Source: Molanna angustata
Taxonomy: Eukaryota > Arthropoda > Insecta > Trichoptera > Molannidae
Direction: 5' to 3'
NCBI GenBank assembly: GCA_963576475.1
Contig: OY754975.1
Location: 17,220,381-17,284,380, forward strand
DNA: 64,000 nt
In this document: piece after piece, positions 10,500 through 22,582 of the stretch
Layout: each line of letters starts with the position of its first letter
Numbering within the stretch: position 1 is the stretch's first letter
Position numbers and translations under genes: made by a program
The notes under the pieces: generated by a model
What the model saw: the letters and a program-made list of their open reading frames with translations, nothing else
Databases searched by the model: none
Told to the model about the DNA's origin: nothing

Positions 10500-10625
10500 C
10501 TCAGATAGTGGTTTGGGATTCCGGACGCGGCGTCAGTAAATTTATAGGTTGGTGTAAGATCGTTATGAGTTTGATGTGATGGTCGTCAACCTCCGTTAGG
10601 ATTAATACAAGAAGAAGAAGAAGAA
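10500..10625 (+). mobile_element. Retroposon 3' tail with (AAG)n
   Basis: A GC-richer block reading GTCGTCAACCTCCGTTAGG is followed by an AGAAGAAGAAGAAG tail (10609-10624), the form of non-LTR 3' ends in lepidopteran genomes. No meaningful coding remains. Confidence 0.45.
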
Positions 10626-11049
10626 AGTTAATCAAATATCATAACTAAATTAATATAGGTATATTATTCATATCCGCTTCAATGGATATTATGAGATATA
10701 TAATTTAGTTCTTATATTGTTTAAAATAACTTTTGTTTATACAGCTACATCTAAACGGTATCCAAATTGTCAGCTCATAAACTAGCAAAATTGTATTAAT
10801 TCAAATTCTTATAAATTTTCTAAAAACTAAATGCCAAGCATATTTTGGGACAATTCTTCTGGCGAACCAAATATACTAGTCTCATTGTATTTGCTGACAT
10901 TCAACAGGACAATTTTAAAATATTTTACTGTACAAATTGCAAGACTTTCATGGCTGGGTATCCTATACCAAGACAACGCGTGTGATTTCATACCAAGACC
11001 AATACCAGCCTGGTATTGGTCTTATCTTGCATTAGCTCATTCCTAATAT

Positions 11050-11565
11050 ATAAAGATGCAGTATGGCATTCGGTTCTCTTTGTCAAACCGAAATAGAGAA
11101 TCGGCGTGATAGTATGCGTGTATTGTTTAAAGGATTACACGTTCCTCCGACTGAACGATTCAAAGCCACCGATGACCCTGATCCATTATTCGATAGAATT
11201 TAGCAGCATCCGCTAGCAAACGTCTTTCAGTCCACGACACAGCCCAACTCCGACCAGCCAAGAAACTGCGCTGAATTATTTCTGCGAAATCTCGCCGGTG
11301 AAAGTCTACCAGACCAGCCGACTCGGCACATGCCATCGGGACCAACTATTATTATTTGGATCGAATTTTGTAAAGCGAAACCATTATTTGATGAGAATCC
11401 ACGACGATATCGCCTCCGCCTACGATATTTAAGTCTGTCCGTCCGTGTACCGGAGTGTAAGAACATTTATTATCAAAAATCCGCATTGTTGCCGACTCGT
11501 TTGCCTCGCGCGCATTCAAATGTCCCATGGTACAAATGTGCAGGTTGTTTTATGTGTGTGTAAGA
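11050..11565. promoter_or_regulatory. CpG-richer island, candidate promoter or first exon
   Basis: About 500 bases clearly richer in G+C and CpG than the flanks, with several overlapping open frames on both strands (for example minus 11345-11160, starting MVPMACAESAG) and none matching a known family. Composition is what is seen; a promoter or non-coding first exon is inference. Confidence 0.25.
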
Positions 11566-12026
11566 CTCTATAATTAGAACCTATTCTCATTTTATTGTAG
11601 ACAATAATATTCTCGGGAAATATTCCGATATCGAATCTCGACACTGCACAGCTCTGGCGAAATTCAAAACACGCCAAGCACTTCCGACAAAAATCATTTG
11701 TTATACATACATAATATGTAGAATCGTGTTGGCAATCAAGACTTTTTACTCTTTACTATGATAATGTGACACCTTTGCAATCGCCAATTTTATAGAATTT
11801 TCAATACTTCAAGATATATTTGGATCTTAATAAAACTGTTGGATTCTGGTAGATAATTTTCAAAACAACTTTTCCGAACTTATGATAAAATGATCATCAA
11901 TGACATTTTTTTGACAACTACACACATTTATGAATTCCAAGATCATATACGATAACAAAAGCCCAGCAATTGTCTCACTTCCCTCCAATCAAAGAATAAT
12001 CAGTAAAAAAATATTGGACAGATGAA

Positions 12027-12310
12027 AATTTAAGAGTCTATAGTAAGCTAAACAGTAGGCTTATTTTGAAAATCTTTTTCTAAAAATACTCAAAAGATAT
12101 GTCTTTGAAATAAAGTACAGTTTATTTTTACATCTTTATTCTACTGCATGAGTTTTTTTTTTCAATTTGATTTTGTTAAATACTTTTCATATTAAATTAG
12201 TTTTAATAAAACCTGTTTATAATTGTTTTCTGTAAATAACTATAAAATCTACAAGACCAATGAAGTAGATTTTTACTTCAATCGAAGGAGAATCTGAAAA
12301 TAAACCGACT
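12027..12310 (+). repeat. Family E ~290-bp dispersed repeat, copy 1
   Basis: Matches 30366-30652 in reverse orientation at roughly 80% by eye, sharing CTTTATTCTACTGCATGAG, TTACTTCAATCGAA and CTATAGTA blocks. Non-coding; class unknown. The flanks 11571-12026 and 12311-12843 show nothing else. Confidence 0.75.
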
Positions 12311-12843
12311 TTTTTTTTATTTTTCTAATATTCTAGCTAAAAATCAAGTCATCTTAGTAATTATTAAATTCTTAGATTTTTTGTAATAACAGTAGGTATA
12401 CAATATAGTTCGACATGGAAATATAGTGTTTTGGGTTTGTTAAGGCAATTAGTGTTTAGCAAAATATAATAAATCAGTGGTATAATGTCGAAGAGATGAA
12501 CAAATAACAAACAACTCGAGTCAATAAAATACAAAATATTGTATTATAAATAATATTAGTAGGTACGCATCACAATACAGAGAAAGGTTAAATGGTTCAC
12601 AAACAAAATGGAAGATAAATCAAAAATGAACGACTTTATGATCAACGTTGTATATTAAAAACAGGTCCTTATCTGATTCGTTATGGATGCCTCATTTTAA
12701 AATGATCTGATCTAAATTTTTGATTTTAGAATTCAGTAGGTAGATAATATAAGAAATATATTTAATGCGTTCAATAATATGAAGTAATGAAAATATACGT
12801 CGTCTTAATCCATACAAAAATTAAAAAAAACATTTTTCAAATA

Positions 12844-13764
12844 ATCCAACTGCCTACGCGAGATTGTATGCAGGGTCTATATTTTTCACGGTTTTTCCAA
12901 CTTTGAAATCAAAAAACACCAACATAGAGGCTTCGCAACATATGTATATGTTCAATATACAGATTTACTCAGAATTCGGAGTAAAACATTTCGTGTATGT
13001 GTGTCTGTGCACCCCCCCCTCCTTTTAACTTTTGATCCGCTAAATTTATAGAGCTTAAAATTTCAGAATATATAAATAGTTATAGGCCTACAAAACTTTT
13101 ATACTCAAAATTTTGAATTTTCGTTTCAGTCAGGGGTTATCAACTTTTGAATTTTTACTTTATTTTCCAAATATCTCAAAACCATATAAGCTGGAACGCT
13201 GAAAATTGGTATGAACATAGACAAATACAAAATTTCAAATAAGTTTTTTCAAAAAAATTCCAGAGTTTCTCAAACATTTTTTATAAGAAATTTTTTTTCA
13301 TATGATAAATTTATGTGTTTAACTGCCTATACAAGTTTTTAAAAATATCGAAAAAAGCCGAAACACCCCAACTAGATAATTTAATTTTCTATAAAAAAAT
13401 ATTAATATTGTAGTATTACATCTCAATTTTTTTTTAACAATTTTTATAATAATTGAATGTAGTGACGACATTGCTTCATACAATTTGTATGGCAGTGGCC
13501 TATACACAATATCTAAGAAGACTCAATAATTTGATACTTCTCCAAACATACATACCATCATGCTGTTTACATATTCTGGGTAGGAAAAAAGGACTGACCT
13601 CCATAATATCCTATCTTGACATACATACCTACATGTGTTGTATAGAAAACAAAATATCTTAAAATATTTAATAATTTGGATTTATGGGTTTATAGTTTGA
13701 TACTTATTCTTCAACTATACATACTATCGCCATCGACAGTTGGATCTCATGTGTTACATGCAAC
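12844..13764 (-). mobile_element. Family B element, copy 3
   Basis: Reverse-oriented copy; ATCCAACTG at 12846 is joined directly to TACGCGAGATT, so ~75 bp next to its right terminus are deleted. The other end is intact (GTTGGATCTCATGTGTTACA at 13740). Confidence 0.8.
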
Positions 13765-13859
13765 TAGTTCCTAATATTCTGTTTGCTTCCTCCTTTTTTT
13801 CATTGCAATGAATAGTATCTATTTTTCGAATATTTTTTTTATAATTGCATATGCATAGA

Positions 13860-14112
13860 TGGCTGTAGTAAAAATCCTTATTTTCAAGTGAAAAGAATTT
13901 CAGTATTGCAATATATAGAACTTTCAAAAATTGAATTGATAGGGATCTCATTAAAGAGGCATAATTGGTGAACGTTGCGCAAGCGCATAAAGTGATCACG
14001 TAAACCAGCCGATGACAGGTCATAAGCCCTGTAGTTGCCTTGATTTCCCGGTCTCCTACAGTAAATATTCCAACTTTTTTCTCTATTGAGATAATTAAAA
14101 ATCTGTTAAAAA
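13860..14112 (+). repeat. Family D repeat, copy 1
   Basis: Contains GATCACGTAAACCAGCCGAT then GACAGGTCATAAGCCCTGTA and TCTCTATTGAGATAATTAAA. The same order occurs at 20084-20195, 22130-22370 (reverse) and 33679-33800. Non-coding; no clear terminal repeats. Confidence 0.75.
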
Positions 14113-14232
14113 AAAAAACAGTATTATTGTTGTATTTTTCTATACATATATACCTTAGACCTTGGAGCGGGGCTGTGGATGCACCAAAGTGAGGGTATCC
14201 CAATATGAGAAGATCTACATTATTACATATGG

Positions 14233-14409
14233 ACTACCCTCAACAGATTAAGGGTCGGTGTCACATGATGTACAATGTACAGTAAACCTCGTAAAATGGG
14301 GTACCTACCTGAAGATGACATCCTATGTGACTGCGGAGCAACCCAGTATGAGAGTCACCTTCTGATATGCCCATTGATGGGAGAAGAATGCGCCCTTGAG
14401 GACCTTCAT
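14233..14409 (+). pseudogene. Non-LTR retrotransposon ORF2 C-terminal fragment
   Basis: Plus strand reads TTLNRLRVGVT, a stop (14266-14268), then MGYLPEDDILCDCGATQ and ESHLLICPLM, the same distal Cys/His motif as at 9164-9834 but from a different, older copy. Short and interrupted. Confidence 0.75.
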
Positions 14410-14642
14410 TATTCGATAAAACCCAGATCAAAAACAGGTTCAGAGATTCGGGTGACCCATTTATAACAAGTCCTGCATGAACAACTTTTCACTCAGGTTG
14501 TATAAAATTTAAATCGTAAATATTAGCTTATCATAGTCACGAAAAATGTTCTTCAAGAATCTACCTTTAATCTAAGCTAGAGACTTGAGACAAATATTTG
14601 CAAAGTTTCGGAAGCATGACGAGCGTATTGTATGCTCGACAT

Positions 14643-14688
<46 letters not shown>
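14643..14688 (+). repeat. (AG)n microsatellite
   Basis: About 46 bases of nearly pure GA/AG dinucleotide. Confidence 0.97.
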
Positions 14689-14689
<1 letters not shown>

Positions 14690-14819
14690 CTATTATAAAG
14701 ATATTCAATTCAGGATATCTCGTTTTGACAAGGTGATCATAATTTAATGAATCAATTTTATCTTAAAAAAGAAAATATATTATATATTTTCTTGGTACTT
14801 TTTTATGCCATGCCGGTTT

Positions 14820-15130
14820 TCATCGCTCAATTATCAGGCCCGAACCCACACAAATGGTTCAAATGATGCACTTAAACGATGGTCCCCACGATCAATTGTC
14901 CGTTCGGTAAAAAGGGCGTACGCTCAATATTGTCCGCGGTCAATCGGCTACAGTCAATTGTCCCTGAATCGTAGAACACACACTCTCTTCTACTGCCACC
15001 ACCACCTCCTCTGCTAATGGGGACTGTAAACGGCCCCTTCATAGAACGCTCTAGATTGGGGATAAGTATCGGCACCATAGTGCAAAAAGAACAATCGACG
15101 AATGTAAATAGAATATTCAAACTCGTGGTC
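14820..15130. promoter_or_regulatory. GC-richer patch with three ATTGTCC motifs
   Basis: ATTGTCC occurs at 14895, 14929 and 14957, the outer two as CAATTGTCC, in a GC-richer island. ATTGT/ACAAT is a Sox/HMG-type core, so the cluster could be a binding-site array. This is inference; the short ORFs on both strands are not convincing. Confidence 0.25.
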
Positions 15131-15234
15131 TGTCGATGACTTCAGTTCTTTTCAATTGTAAAGCATCAAAGATGTGACCGAGATATTTGTAAAATATAAA
15201 TTTTAAGGGAATCTACCTATAGTAAGGCATCACA

Positions 15235-15440
15235 ACTATGACTATGAGAAGTTAATAATTTTAAGGTTTTTTCGTTAACACGGTGGAAGTTCATAATTAT
15301 AAAATAGAAGGTTTTATTTTAATAATTAAATTACACAGTTTTAATCCACAGTGAGTTTTTATTTTGAATGCCTATAAGCGCTATCACTGGGCTCAGTCAG
15401 CATCATCAGAAGCAAAATTCAAACTAAATAAAAAATTAAA
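15235..15440 (-). repeat. Possible relative of the hammerhead-like elements
   Basis: Read on the minus strand it has CTTCTGATGATGCTGACTGA, a hairpin CACTGGGCTCAG region, and an imperfect inverted repeat (ATTCAAA.. / ..TTTGAAT) around it, followed by a CCACCGTGTTAACG block resembling one at ~36790. The GAAA element of a hammerhead core is absent. Weak. Confidence 0.25.
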
Positions 15441-15510
15441 ACAAAATATTACATAGCAAATGGGGGTGCGTGAGGTATGAGGGAGATAGGGGGGGGGGTA
15501 GGGAATACAA

Positions 15511-15558
15511 AGTCAATACATACAGAGAAAAGAAAGTCAATACATACAGAGAAAAGAA
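15511..15558 (+). repeat. 24-bp x 2 tandem repeat
   Basis: AGTCAATACATACAGAGAAA plus four bases is repeated exactly at 15511 and 15535, after a 10-base G run near 15490. Confidence 0.85.
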
Positions 15559-15717
15559 AGCTGAATACAAGTAATTACTAAGAAATAGGGAAAACCTAAT
15601 TATACATGGTAAAATGTTCAATAAAAAAATACAAATTTCAATATATGAAAGCTAGATAAGTAGGTATGTACATATATGCGTATATGAGAAGTTTTTAAAG
15701 ACATAAAAATTGTTCTT

Positions 15718-15870
15718 CTAGATCACAAAATCCGCAAGACCAATGGGACCTTGAAGAGACTCACGGTCAGCAACGAAGAGCTTCGATCTATTCAAGAGGA
15801 CTCCATTGGATGGCAACAATCCCTCAGGTTGTATTCCGAAGTTTGGTCCGGGTATTGAAAAAACTGCAAT
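15718..15870 (-). other. Unknown open frame preceded by an acceptor-like site
   Basis: A GC-richer minus-strand frame reads IPGPNFGIQPEG and ends GLADFVI-stop. TTGATTGCAG just upstream could be a 3' splice site. Composition differs from the flanks. No family recognised; it could be a terminal exon or an old transposon fragment. Confidence 0.2.
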
Positions 15871-15959
15871 CAAACTGAACTGGTAGAGGAGACAATGTGA
15901 AATCGTAGAATAATACTTTTTAAGTTTCCGTTTCCTGTGAAAAATTGGAAAGTCCAAAA

Positions 15960-16680
15960 GTCAGGGACAACCCAGGAAGATTAAAGTCAATAATTCAAAT
16001 TCACTAACACTTACTTAAGTCACACACTCTGTTATTATACTTTATATCTGGTTGATTGGAAGAAAATGTCATGTTACAATAAGCTCTCCAGTGCATAATG
16101 TGTATTTCTTTTCTTTGCCATTTCTTAATTCACCTGGGGTCGGCCAGTCTCCAGTCTCCACGTCTTTAGGTCTTGATTCATTTCCCCAATAACTTTTATG
16201 TGTGTACAATGTGTATTCCTGTGTTTAAAATGAAACATATAAATAGATTAACAACCCCGACAATATGATGGGTAAACTTATTTATGAAGAGAAGATTTAT
16301 GTGTTGTTTGCAACCCACTCTCTTTTTAGCAATAATTATTCTTTGAATAAGATACTTTTCTACAGGATGACAAAAGTCAGACTATAGGAGTGAGTTTCTT
16401 ATGAAACACCGTGCAGGTAAGTACATACGAAGAGATACCGGTAGGTAAGTCATGCCATTTCTCTATAGCGATGTGAATGAAATGTATGGAATGCGCGACC
16501 TTGGGAGTGCTTTCTGGGTCACCCTGTCGTGTCATGTCGTGTAGTGTCGAGTGCGACTACATAGTCGAATCGCGATGGTTTCCGTTCATTAAAGTGATTC
16601 GTTTATTACAAAACAATGTTTTTGAATCGTGCGAAATCAAAGGGATCAACATATTCAGCCTATTTATTTAATTTATGTAT
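15960..16680. other. Unassigned DNA
   Basis: Nothing recognised; a slightly GC-richer patch at 16480-16590 has no identifiable content. Confidence 0.3.
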
Positions 16681-16682
16681 TC

Positions 16683-17120
16683 CCTGTAGAAATTGTATAC
16701 TTTGTCATACAAATAATATGAAACGATGTAGTCATTAAATTGAATTTTTACAAAAATTGCTAAAATATGTTACACTGAGATACACTGCTATAATTTATAT
16801 ATATTTTTTTAGAAAATTTAATTATTTAGTTGGGGTGTTTCGGCGTTTTGAATATTTTTCGGCGTTTTGTTACAGAAAATTGTCAACAAAATAATATTTT
16901 TCCTAGTAAAAAAGTTTGAGAAACCCTGTAACTTTTTCATCATAAATAGATATTTGAGACATGTAAAAAACAAATGTTGATAACCCCTGACTTGATAACA
17001 AAAATTCTAAATTCTGAGTGTGAAAGTTTTGTAAGTCTGAAATTTTCTATTTTTTCAGAAATGTTTTGGTTGATGCATCAAGCGGAGCAAAAGTTATCAG
17101 GGAAGTTGGGATGGGACACA
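16683..17120 (+). mobile_element. Family B element, internal fragment
   Basis: Interior of family B (GAAACGATGTAGTCATTAAA, then TAGTTGGGGTGTTTCGGCG, then AACCCCTGACT) without either terminus, more diverged than other copies. Confidence 0.65.
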
Positions 17121-17387
17121 CAAACACTCGAGAATGGTTAAGAATTTTTCGTACAATTATGTACAAAATATAGAAAATTTTATCTGCTATAAAATATATT
17201 AGAATTTTTTTTCTATAGAACCTATAGTTTTCGAGTTATAGGCGATAAACCAAAAAAAATCCAATTTTAAGGTCTCCCCCTTTCAATTCACGTCTCGGGT
17301 ACTTTTTAAATTTTTACCCAAACTGTTAGGACCCCAAACTATTTCCTGAATTCAAAAATTCTGCCCCTCACTATGCACTATACTTTT

Positions 17388-17928
17388 ACTCCTCACTAAC
17401 CCAAGGGGATATAGTGGGGAGTTATGATTTCGTAATTTTTAAGTGTATTTTTTTTTATTGCAGATTATTTACTAGTATCATGCTGAGATTGTATTCTGAA
17501 AGTTTCATCACAATGTATCTGTGTGTGCTATGTGCTGTGTGCTATGTACGGCGTGTTTATTTTACTTTATCGATTATAGACTAAAGTACCTACTCATTCA
17601 ATTCTTTTCAAATTTTGCAAATATGTGTAACTAATACTCGCTTAGACCCCATTAGATTTTGAACAATATATGTGTAGTGCTTCTCATTTTTTTTAACTGT
17701 CAAATATTTCAATGTGACCCCAAACTCAGCAAAACTTAAAATTTGAAATTTTTATTTTCAAATTGGTAAAAAGGCACATCACTTTCATAAAATGACATTG
17801 AAGAGTTATCAAGGTTTCATAATAAAATATTTAAATAAAAAATAATTAACAAACTCATTTCGTGAAAATGCTGAAAATTTTCCATACAAAATTTGAATAC
17901 TTTATAGAATGACTTGTTAGTGAGGAGT
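17388..17928 (+). mobile_element. Family C element, copy 1
   Basis: Ends ACTCCTCACTAAC and GTTAGTGAGGAGT are perfect 13-bp inverted repeats. The interior shares ATCATGCTGAGATTGTATTC, ACTCGCTTAGACCCCATTAG and CCATACAAAATTTGAAT with the copies at 20946-21404 and 25870-27865. Non-coding, 541 bp. Confidence 0.8.
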
Positions 17929-18290
17929 TTAGCGTTGACCACAACCCACTCGTTTTATATATAATCATTCGTTGACTGGACTTTATTTATAATGTTTTTT
18001 TTAATTATAATAATTTAAAATTATTATTATATATACCTAGATGTATTCAACGATGAGTAAAAAATCGAAAAATAAAAAAAAATATATAAAAAAAAACATT
18101 AGGAACATATAAATACACTGTGTTCAACTGCACGTATGCACAAAACGGTTGACATAAATTTAATGTGTATTATCAAAGTCATTTAAGAAAATGGTAAACA
18201 AGTTCGTGATACTAATATAAAATAGATTATTTACCTGCATTCAGTTCAATATAATATGTAACTACAACACATATCTCTCATCTTGGTTCA
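17929..18290. other. Unassigned AT-rich DNA
   Basis: No gene or repeat family seen. Confidence 0.3.
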
Positions 18291-18295
18291 TTAAA

Positions 18296-19426
18296 CATAC
18301 ATACATACATACATACCATCACGCCATGTTCCTTACGGGGTATGCAGAGAGAACCGAACGCCACTTACTTCTATCTTGACATACATTCATCGCCTCGACA
18401 ACATTCATACATCGTCTTATACATGTTCGTCTGTTGTTCACGCTTCTAACATTTCCGTCTTTCAAAATATCATTCACATGGACGTGCAATCCCTTCCTTG
18501 GGCGGCCCCAACCTCTCATTCCATTCCTGTCCGCAATGTATATTTTCTTCGTCAGGCGTTCCTCATTCATTCTCCCCATGTGGCCAAACCATCTCAATGT
18601 GTTCACTTTCATTCTATTAATAAAATCTTTCTTTATCCTACATTCTTTCCCTATGTCCTCATTTCTGACCCTGTCATACATCTTTCTATTACAGATTCTT
18701 CTTAGCGATTTATTCTACTTTCATACGACTTCTGCCATGTCCAGGTTTCACTTGCATACGTCAAGGTTGGCACTAAGATAGCATTATGAATGGCAACTTT
18801 AGCATCCTTAGATATGTTGCGGTCATTCATAACTGGTTTCAGTGCTCCATTCACTCTGTTTCCTGCCATAACTCTTCTTTCGATCTCCTTATCAATCCGT
18901 CCATTCCATTGAAACATACTTCCCAGATAGACATATTCGTCGACTTGCTCATGCCATTCGTTCTCTACTTTTATTTGGCACGCTGTGCTGCTTTCACTCT
19001 TCTCAAACAACATAACCTTTGATTTGCTGGCATTCATCCTCAGTCCGTTCTCTATGCATCCTTCATATACCATACTTACAAGACACTGTAGATCTACCAT
19101 ACTTTCTGCTAACAGAACTTTATCGTCTGCATACATCAAATCACGCACTATAACAGTACTCAATTTCAGGCCCATGCTTTCATCCTTAAGGGCTCTTATG
19201 CAGAAATCAATGTACAAGTTGAAGAGCCATGGAGACAGCACGCACCCTTGTCTAACGCCACGTTGTCACTGTGTTGTTGTTGTTGACACGAACACATGCT
19301 TCGCTGTTCTCATACAATGACGCGATTGCGCGTATCAGCTTGCTCTTCACTCCATACACCGCTAGTATATCCCATAATTTTTCTCTAACTACTTTATCAT
19401 AAGCCTTTTCTAGGTCTATATATATG
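18296..19426 (-). pseudogene. Non-LTR retrotransposon, RT distal half to 3' end
   Basis: Minus strand begins in the RT palm with YIDLEKAYDKV (~19420), then QGCVLSPWLFNLYID, the catalytic YADD (in LMYADDKVLLAE), YLGSMFQWNGRI, LRWFGHMGRM, GRPRKG and QDRSKW, ending AYPVRNMA-stop at 18319. Frameshifts near 19250 and 18706 break it. The 3' end runs into a (TATG)n tail at 18296-18316. The 5' half (endonuclease, RT fingers) is missing. It resembles RTE-type or related ORF2 ends; clade not resolved. Sister 3' fragments lie at 32026-32327, 51420-51720 and 52710-53000. Confidence 0.88.
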
Positions 19427-19534
19427 GTTCATTAAATACTTCACGAATTTAATGTTAGCTGTTCAGAATGTTTATCTATACCAGTCATCAAATATTTTTT
19501 TATTTCTCAATTGAGACAAATGTTGAAATATTTT

Positions 19535-19734
19535 ATATTTTATTTCTCGCGCAATTAACAGGAAGATATTATGTCAAATAAACCAGTTGCCTCATTCTGG
19601 AGACTTAAGATATTTATCGTTTCAGAGGTCTAGACTGAAAACACAATTAAAATATTGTGCCTCCACCGAGAATCGAACCCGGGACCTTTGGCTCAACAGT
19701 CGGATATCCAAACAACTGAACCACGAAGGCCGAC
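19535..19734 (-). mobile_element. SINE-1 (tRNA-derived), copy 1
   Basis: Minus strand starts GTCGGCCTTCGTGGTTCAG, has B box GGTTCGATTCTC and the body CAGTCTAGACC...CTCCAGAATGAGGCAACTGG. It is bounded by AAATATTTT at 19526-19534 and 19735-19743, a 9-bp target duplication. Confidence 0.85.
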
Positions 19735-20083
19735 AAATATTTTGAAATATCCTTTGATTTTTTGCGTTAGTTCAGTGCACAATCAGGGCCGGATCTGTTA
19801 TTGTCTAAAGGAGCCCCCTTCCCGTGAAAGTCATTTTTCTTTCCTTATTTGGCTTCAATGTCTTTGACATCCTGGGCTTCATTCACAATGAACGCCGAGT
19901 GCACTGAGTGACGCTCTCAGCCGTTCATAATGACCGGAAACAGACGCTCAAAAGACACTCTGTGTCGTTCAGATTGAACGTCGAGTGTACGCACCAAACG
20001 CTCTTTAAAATTTTCGGGAGAAAAACGCTCTGACTGTTGTAGTTTCTGTTGATTTTCATTTTATCTGTAGTATGATGACTTCT

Positions 20084-20195
20084 ATCACGTAAATCAGCCG
20101 ATGACAGGTCGTAAGCCCTGTAATTGCCTCGAGTTCCTGGTTCTCCTATAATGTTAAAACTTCGTCTCTATTAATATGTTAAAAACATGTGTCAT
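20084..20195 (+). repeat. Family D repeat, copy 2
   Basis: CAGCCGATGACAGGTCGTAA followed by CCTCGAGTTCCTGG and a TCTCTATTAATATGTT segment. Confidence 0.7.
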
Positions 20196-20462
20196 GTATA
20201 TCCAAGTTCATTTATAACTTTTAGTCTGCATAAAAATTATTTAATACACAAAGGTTATGTTAAATATATAATTATAATTATTTAATTATTTAATACATAA
20301 AGGTTATGTTATGTTATATTCCTTGAAGAGGCCAAGGCCCATCCTGGGCTATGAAGCCACTGATGATGATGATGTTGTTATATATATTGTTTTGATACAA
20401 TAATTCAAAATTTAGGCCTGCTCTTTAGAAACTTAAAATGTATTTAAAACATATTTGTATAA

Positions 20463-20680
20463 TAATTCCATCGATGTCGTACACCATGAAGATATGAGGT
20501 GCAGAGTGATTCTCACTGATTGCAATGCCCGCTGATGCGAAATGCATGTAATGAGAATGACTTAATGATGGCAAATGACAAAGCGATATATGTACGTCGC
20601 TGCATACTGGAGTGGCAAGACATAAAGTCCGGACCCGAAAACCAAGATATGTCAAGGCATCTTTGGAGAATAGCTGTTAT
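20463..20680 (+). pseudogene. Non-LTR retrotransposon ORF2 C-terminal scrap
   Basis: Plus frame EVQSDSH, stop, LQCPLM, then NDLMMANDKAIYVRR, aligning with the SHLLSCPLM ... LWQANE end at 9164-9834. Interrupted by stops. Confidence 0.6.
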
Positions 20681-20945
20681 GATGTCAAGAATAGATATAC
20701 CTACACAGATAAACTTACAACATATTATAGTCATGTATTTATTATGTAAAATTATTTTTAGTATAAATTCCGTTTAGCTGAGGCCACCACGAATTACATT
20801 CTAGTTTCATTACGTCAGCCTATAACGATAGACAATCTTACCTATGAATAGTACAAATCGTAATATATTAAACAAAGATACCTTATTGCATTGATCGAGA
20901 CCTTAATATTAAAAATCCAATGTTTATATACACGAGACCATTTTT

Positions 20946-21404
20946 ACTCCTCACTACCCCAATAGTTATTTTGTTACTGGAGATTATCAACTAGTATCAT
21001 GCTGAGATTGTATTCTGAAAGTTTCATATCAATGTATATGTATGTGTACTATGTAATATGTGCTATGTACGGCGTGTTTATTCTACTATACATATCTATT
21101 ATTATTCACTAAAGAACTCAATCGATTCTTTTCAAATTTTTATTTCTAATACTCGCTTAGAACTCATTAAAGGTTATCTGATCAGTGCTTCTCAATTTTG
21201 TCAAATATTTCAAAGTGACCCGAAGCTCAGGAAACTTTAGTTTGATATTAACATAACATTCATAAAATGGCATTGACGAATTATCATGTTTTCATGATCA
21301 AATATTTAAATCAAAATTGATTTAACAAACTCATTTCATGAAATTGCTGAAAATTTTTCATACAAAATTTGAATTCTATGAGAAGTGACTTGGTAGTGAG
21401 GAGT
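20946..21404 (+). mobile_element. Family C element, copy 2
   Basis: Perfect 13-bp ends ACTCCTCACTACC / GGTAGTGAGGAGT; 459 bp, with internal deletions relative to copy 1. Confidence 0.8.
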
Positions 21405-22129
21405 ATATCGTTTCCCACAACCAACTCTATTGCCGAAAGCGATATTGGCGCTCTATTGCAGAAAGTACACACTATTGATCAAGAATAAATTAATCATGTT
21501 TTGGTTTGGTTATTTTTCTATATTAAAACAAACCTTCTTTGAGCTATTAGCTGTGTTCAGATACAACGCTCTACGCTTTAAATGTCATTTATCATACATT
21601 TCTCTTTTTAGGTTATATTTTCATCGAAAGACACTTAATTGGAATTTTTGGAATGATATTTTTATAAACATCATTCAAAATTCTCTTTACAAACATAAAT
21701 ATCATTCATTCTCTTTGTAAATGCATATTGTCATCATAAATAATGTCAACTGACACAATAGATACCACAGAAATAAATAGAAGTCAATTCCACAGATGAA
21801 ATAGAAGTCAACAGACTGATACTATAACTGTCAGAGCGTTTTTCACCCGATAATTTTACCGAGCGTTTGGTGTGTAGGTACACTCAACGTTCAATCTGAA
21901 CGCCACTGAGTGTCTTTCGAGCGTCTGTTTCCGGTCATTATGAACGACTTAGAGCGTCACTAAGTGCACTCGGCGTTCATTTTGAACGCAGCCATGGAAA
22001 TATCCCAGAAGTTCCATGTTATTAATGAACTCTTCTGAAAATGGCACAAATTTCCCACATAATTTATGCTGATGAATTTACCTCAACCTGTCGAATTTTG
22101 ATGAATCCACCTTTATCTATCAAATATTT

Positions 22130-22370
22130 TTATTATTGCATATGCGCAAACATTGGATTTTTTTCCCTGTCGGGAGTCAAAGATATTTTTTAACAGATTT
22201 TTAATTATCTCAATAGAGACGAAGTTGGAATATTTATTGTAGGAGAACCGGGAAATCAAGGCACCTACAGGGCTTACGACCTGTCATCGGCTGGTTTACG
22301 TGATCACTTTATGCGCTTGCGCAACGTTCACCAATTATGCCTTCTAATTGTAATGAATTCTTTTCGGGTT
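22130..22370 (-). repeat. Family D repeat, copy 3 (longest)
   Basis: Reverse copy with GGGCTTACGACCTGTCATCG and CTTTATGCGCTTGCGCAACG. It extends to CCCTGTCGGGAGTCAAAGAT, a block also found alone at ~45165-45195. Confidence 0.75.
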
Positions 22371-22582
22371 GTGATTGATCAAATTTTGTCCACCGAATCG
22401 TGATGATCTACAGAATTCTTATTTACGAATTCACCTGAATCTACTGCGAGGCACCTGCTTAAAATAGTGCTTCCAACCCGTAAGAGCCGGGTAATCGAAA
22501 ATACAACAGGCAACAATAACATCTTACATAGTTCTGCAATGATGTTCACCATCCATTCTGAATGCAGTGCCTTTTTAGGTGA

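Larger units (their letters stand above)
19880..21990. mobile_element. ~2.1-kb element with ~160-bp inverted repeats (foldback type)
   Basis: 19880-20045 and 21828-21990 are reverse complements at high similarity, sharing AATGAACGCCGAGTGCACT, CATAATGACCGGAAACAGAC and AAACGCTC blocks. Each arm contains several ACGCTC and GAACG/CGTTC motifs, like subterminal transposase sites. Between them lie a family D copy, a retrotransposon scrap (20463-20680) and a family C element. No transposase ORF and no clear target duplication. Confidence 0.7.

Noticed and set aside
18376..19320. Plus-strand frames of ~110 codons opposite the retrotransposon
   Set aside because: Antisense shadows of the RT frame, which has YADD and other family motifs on the minus strand.
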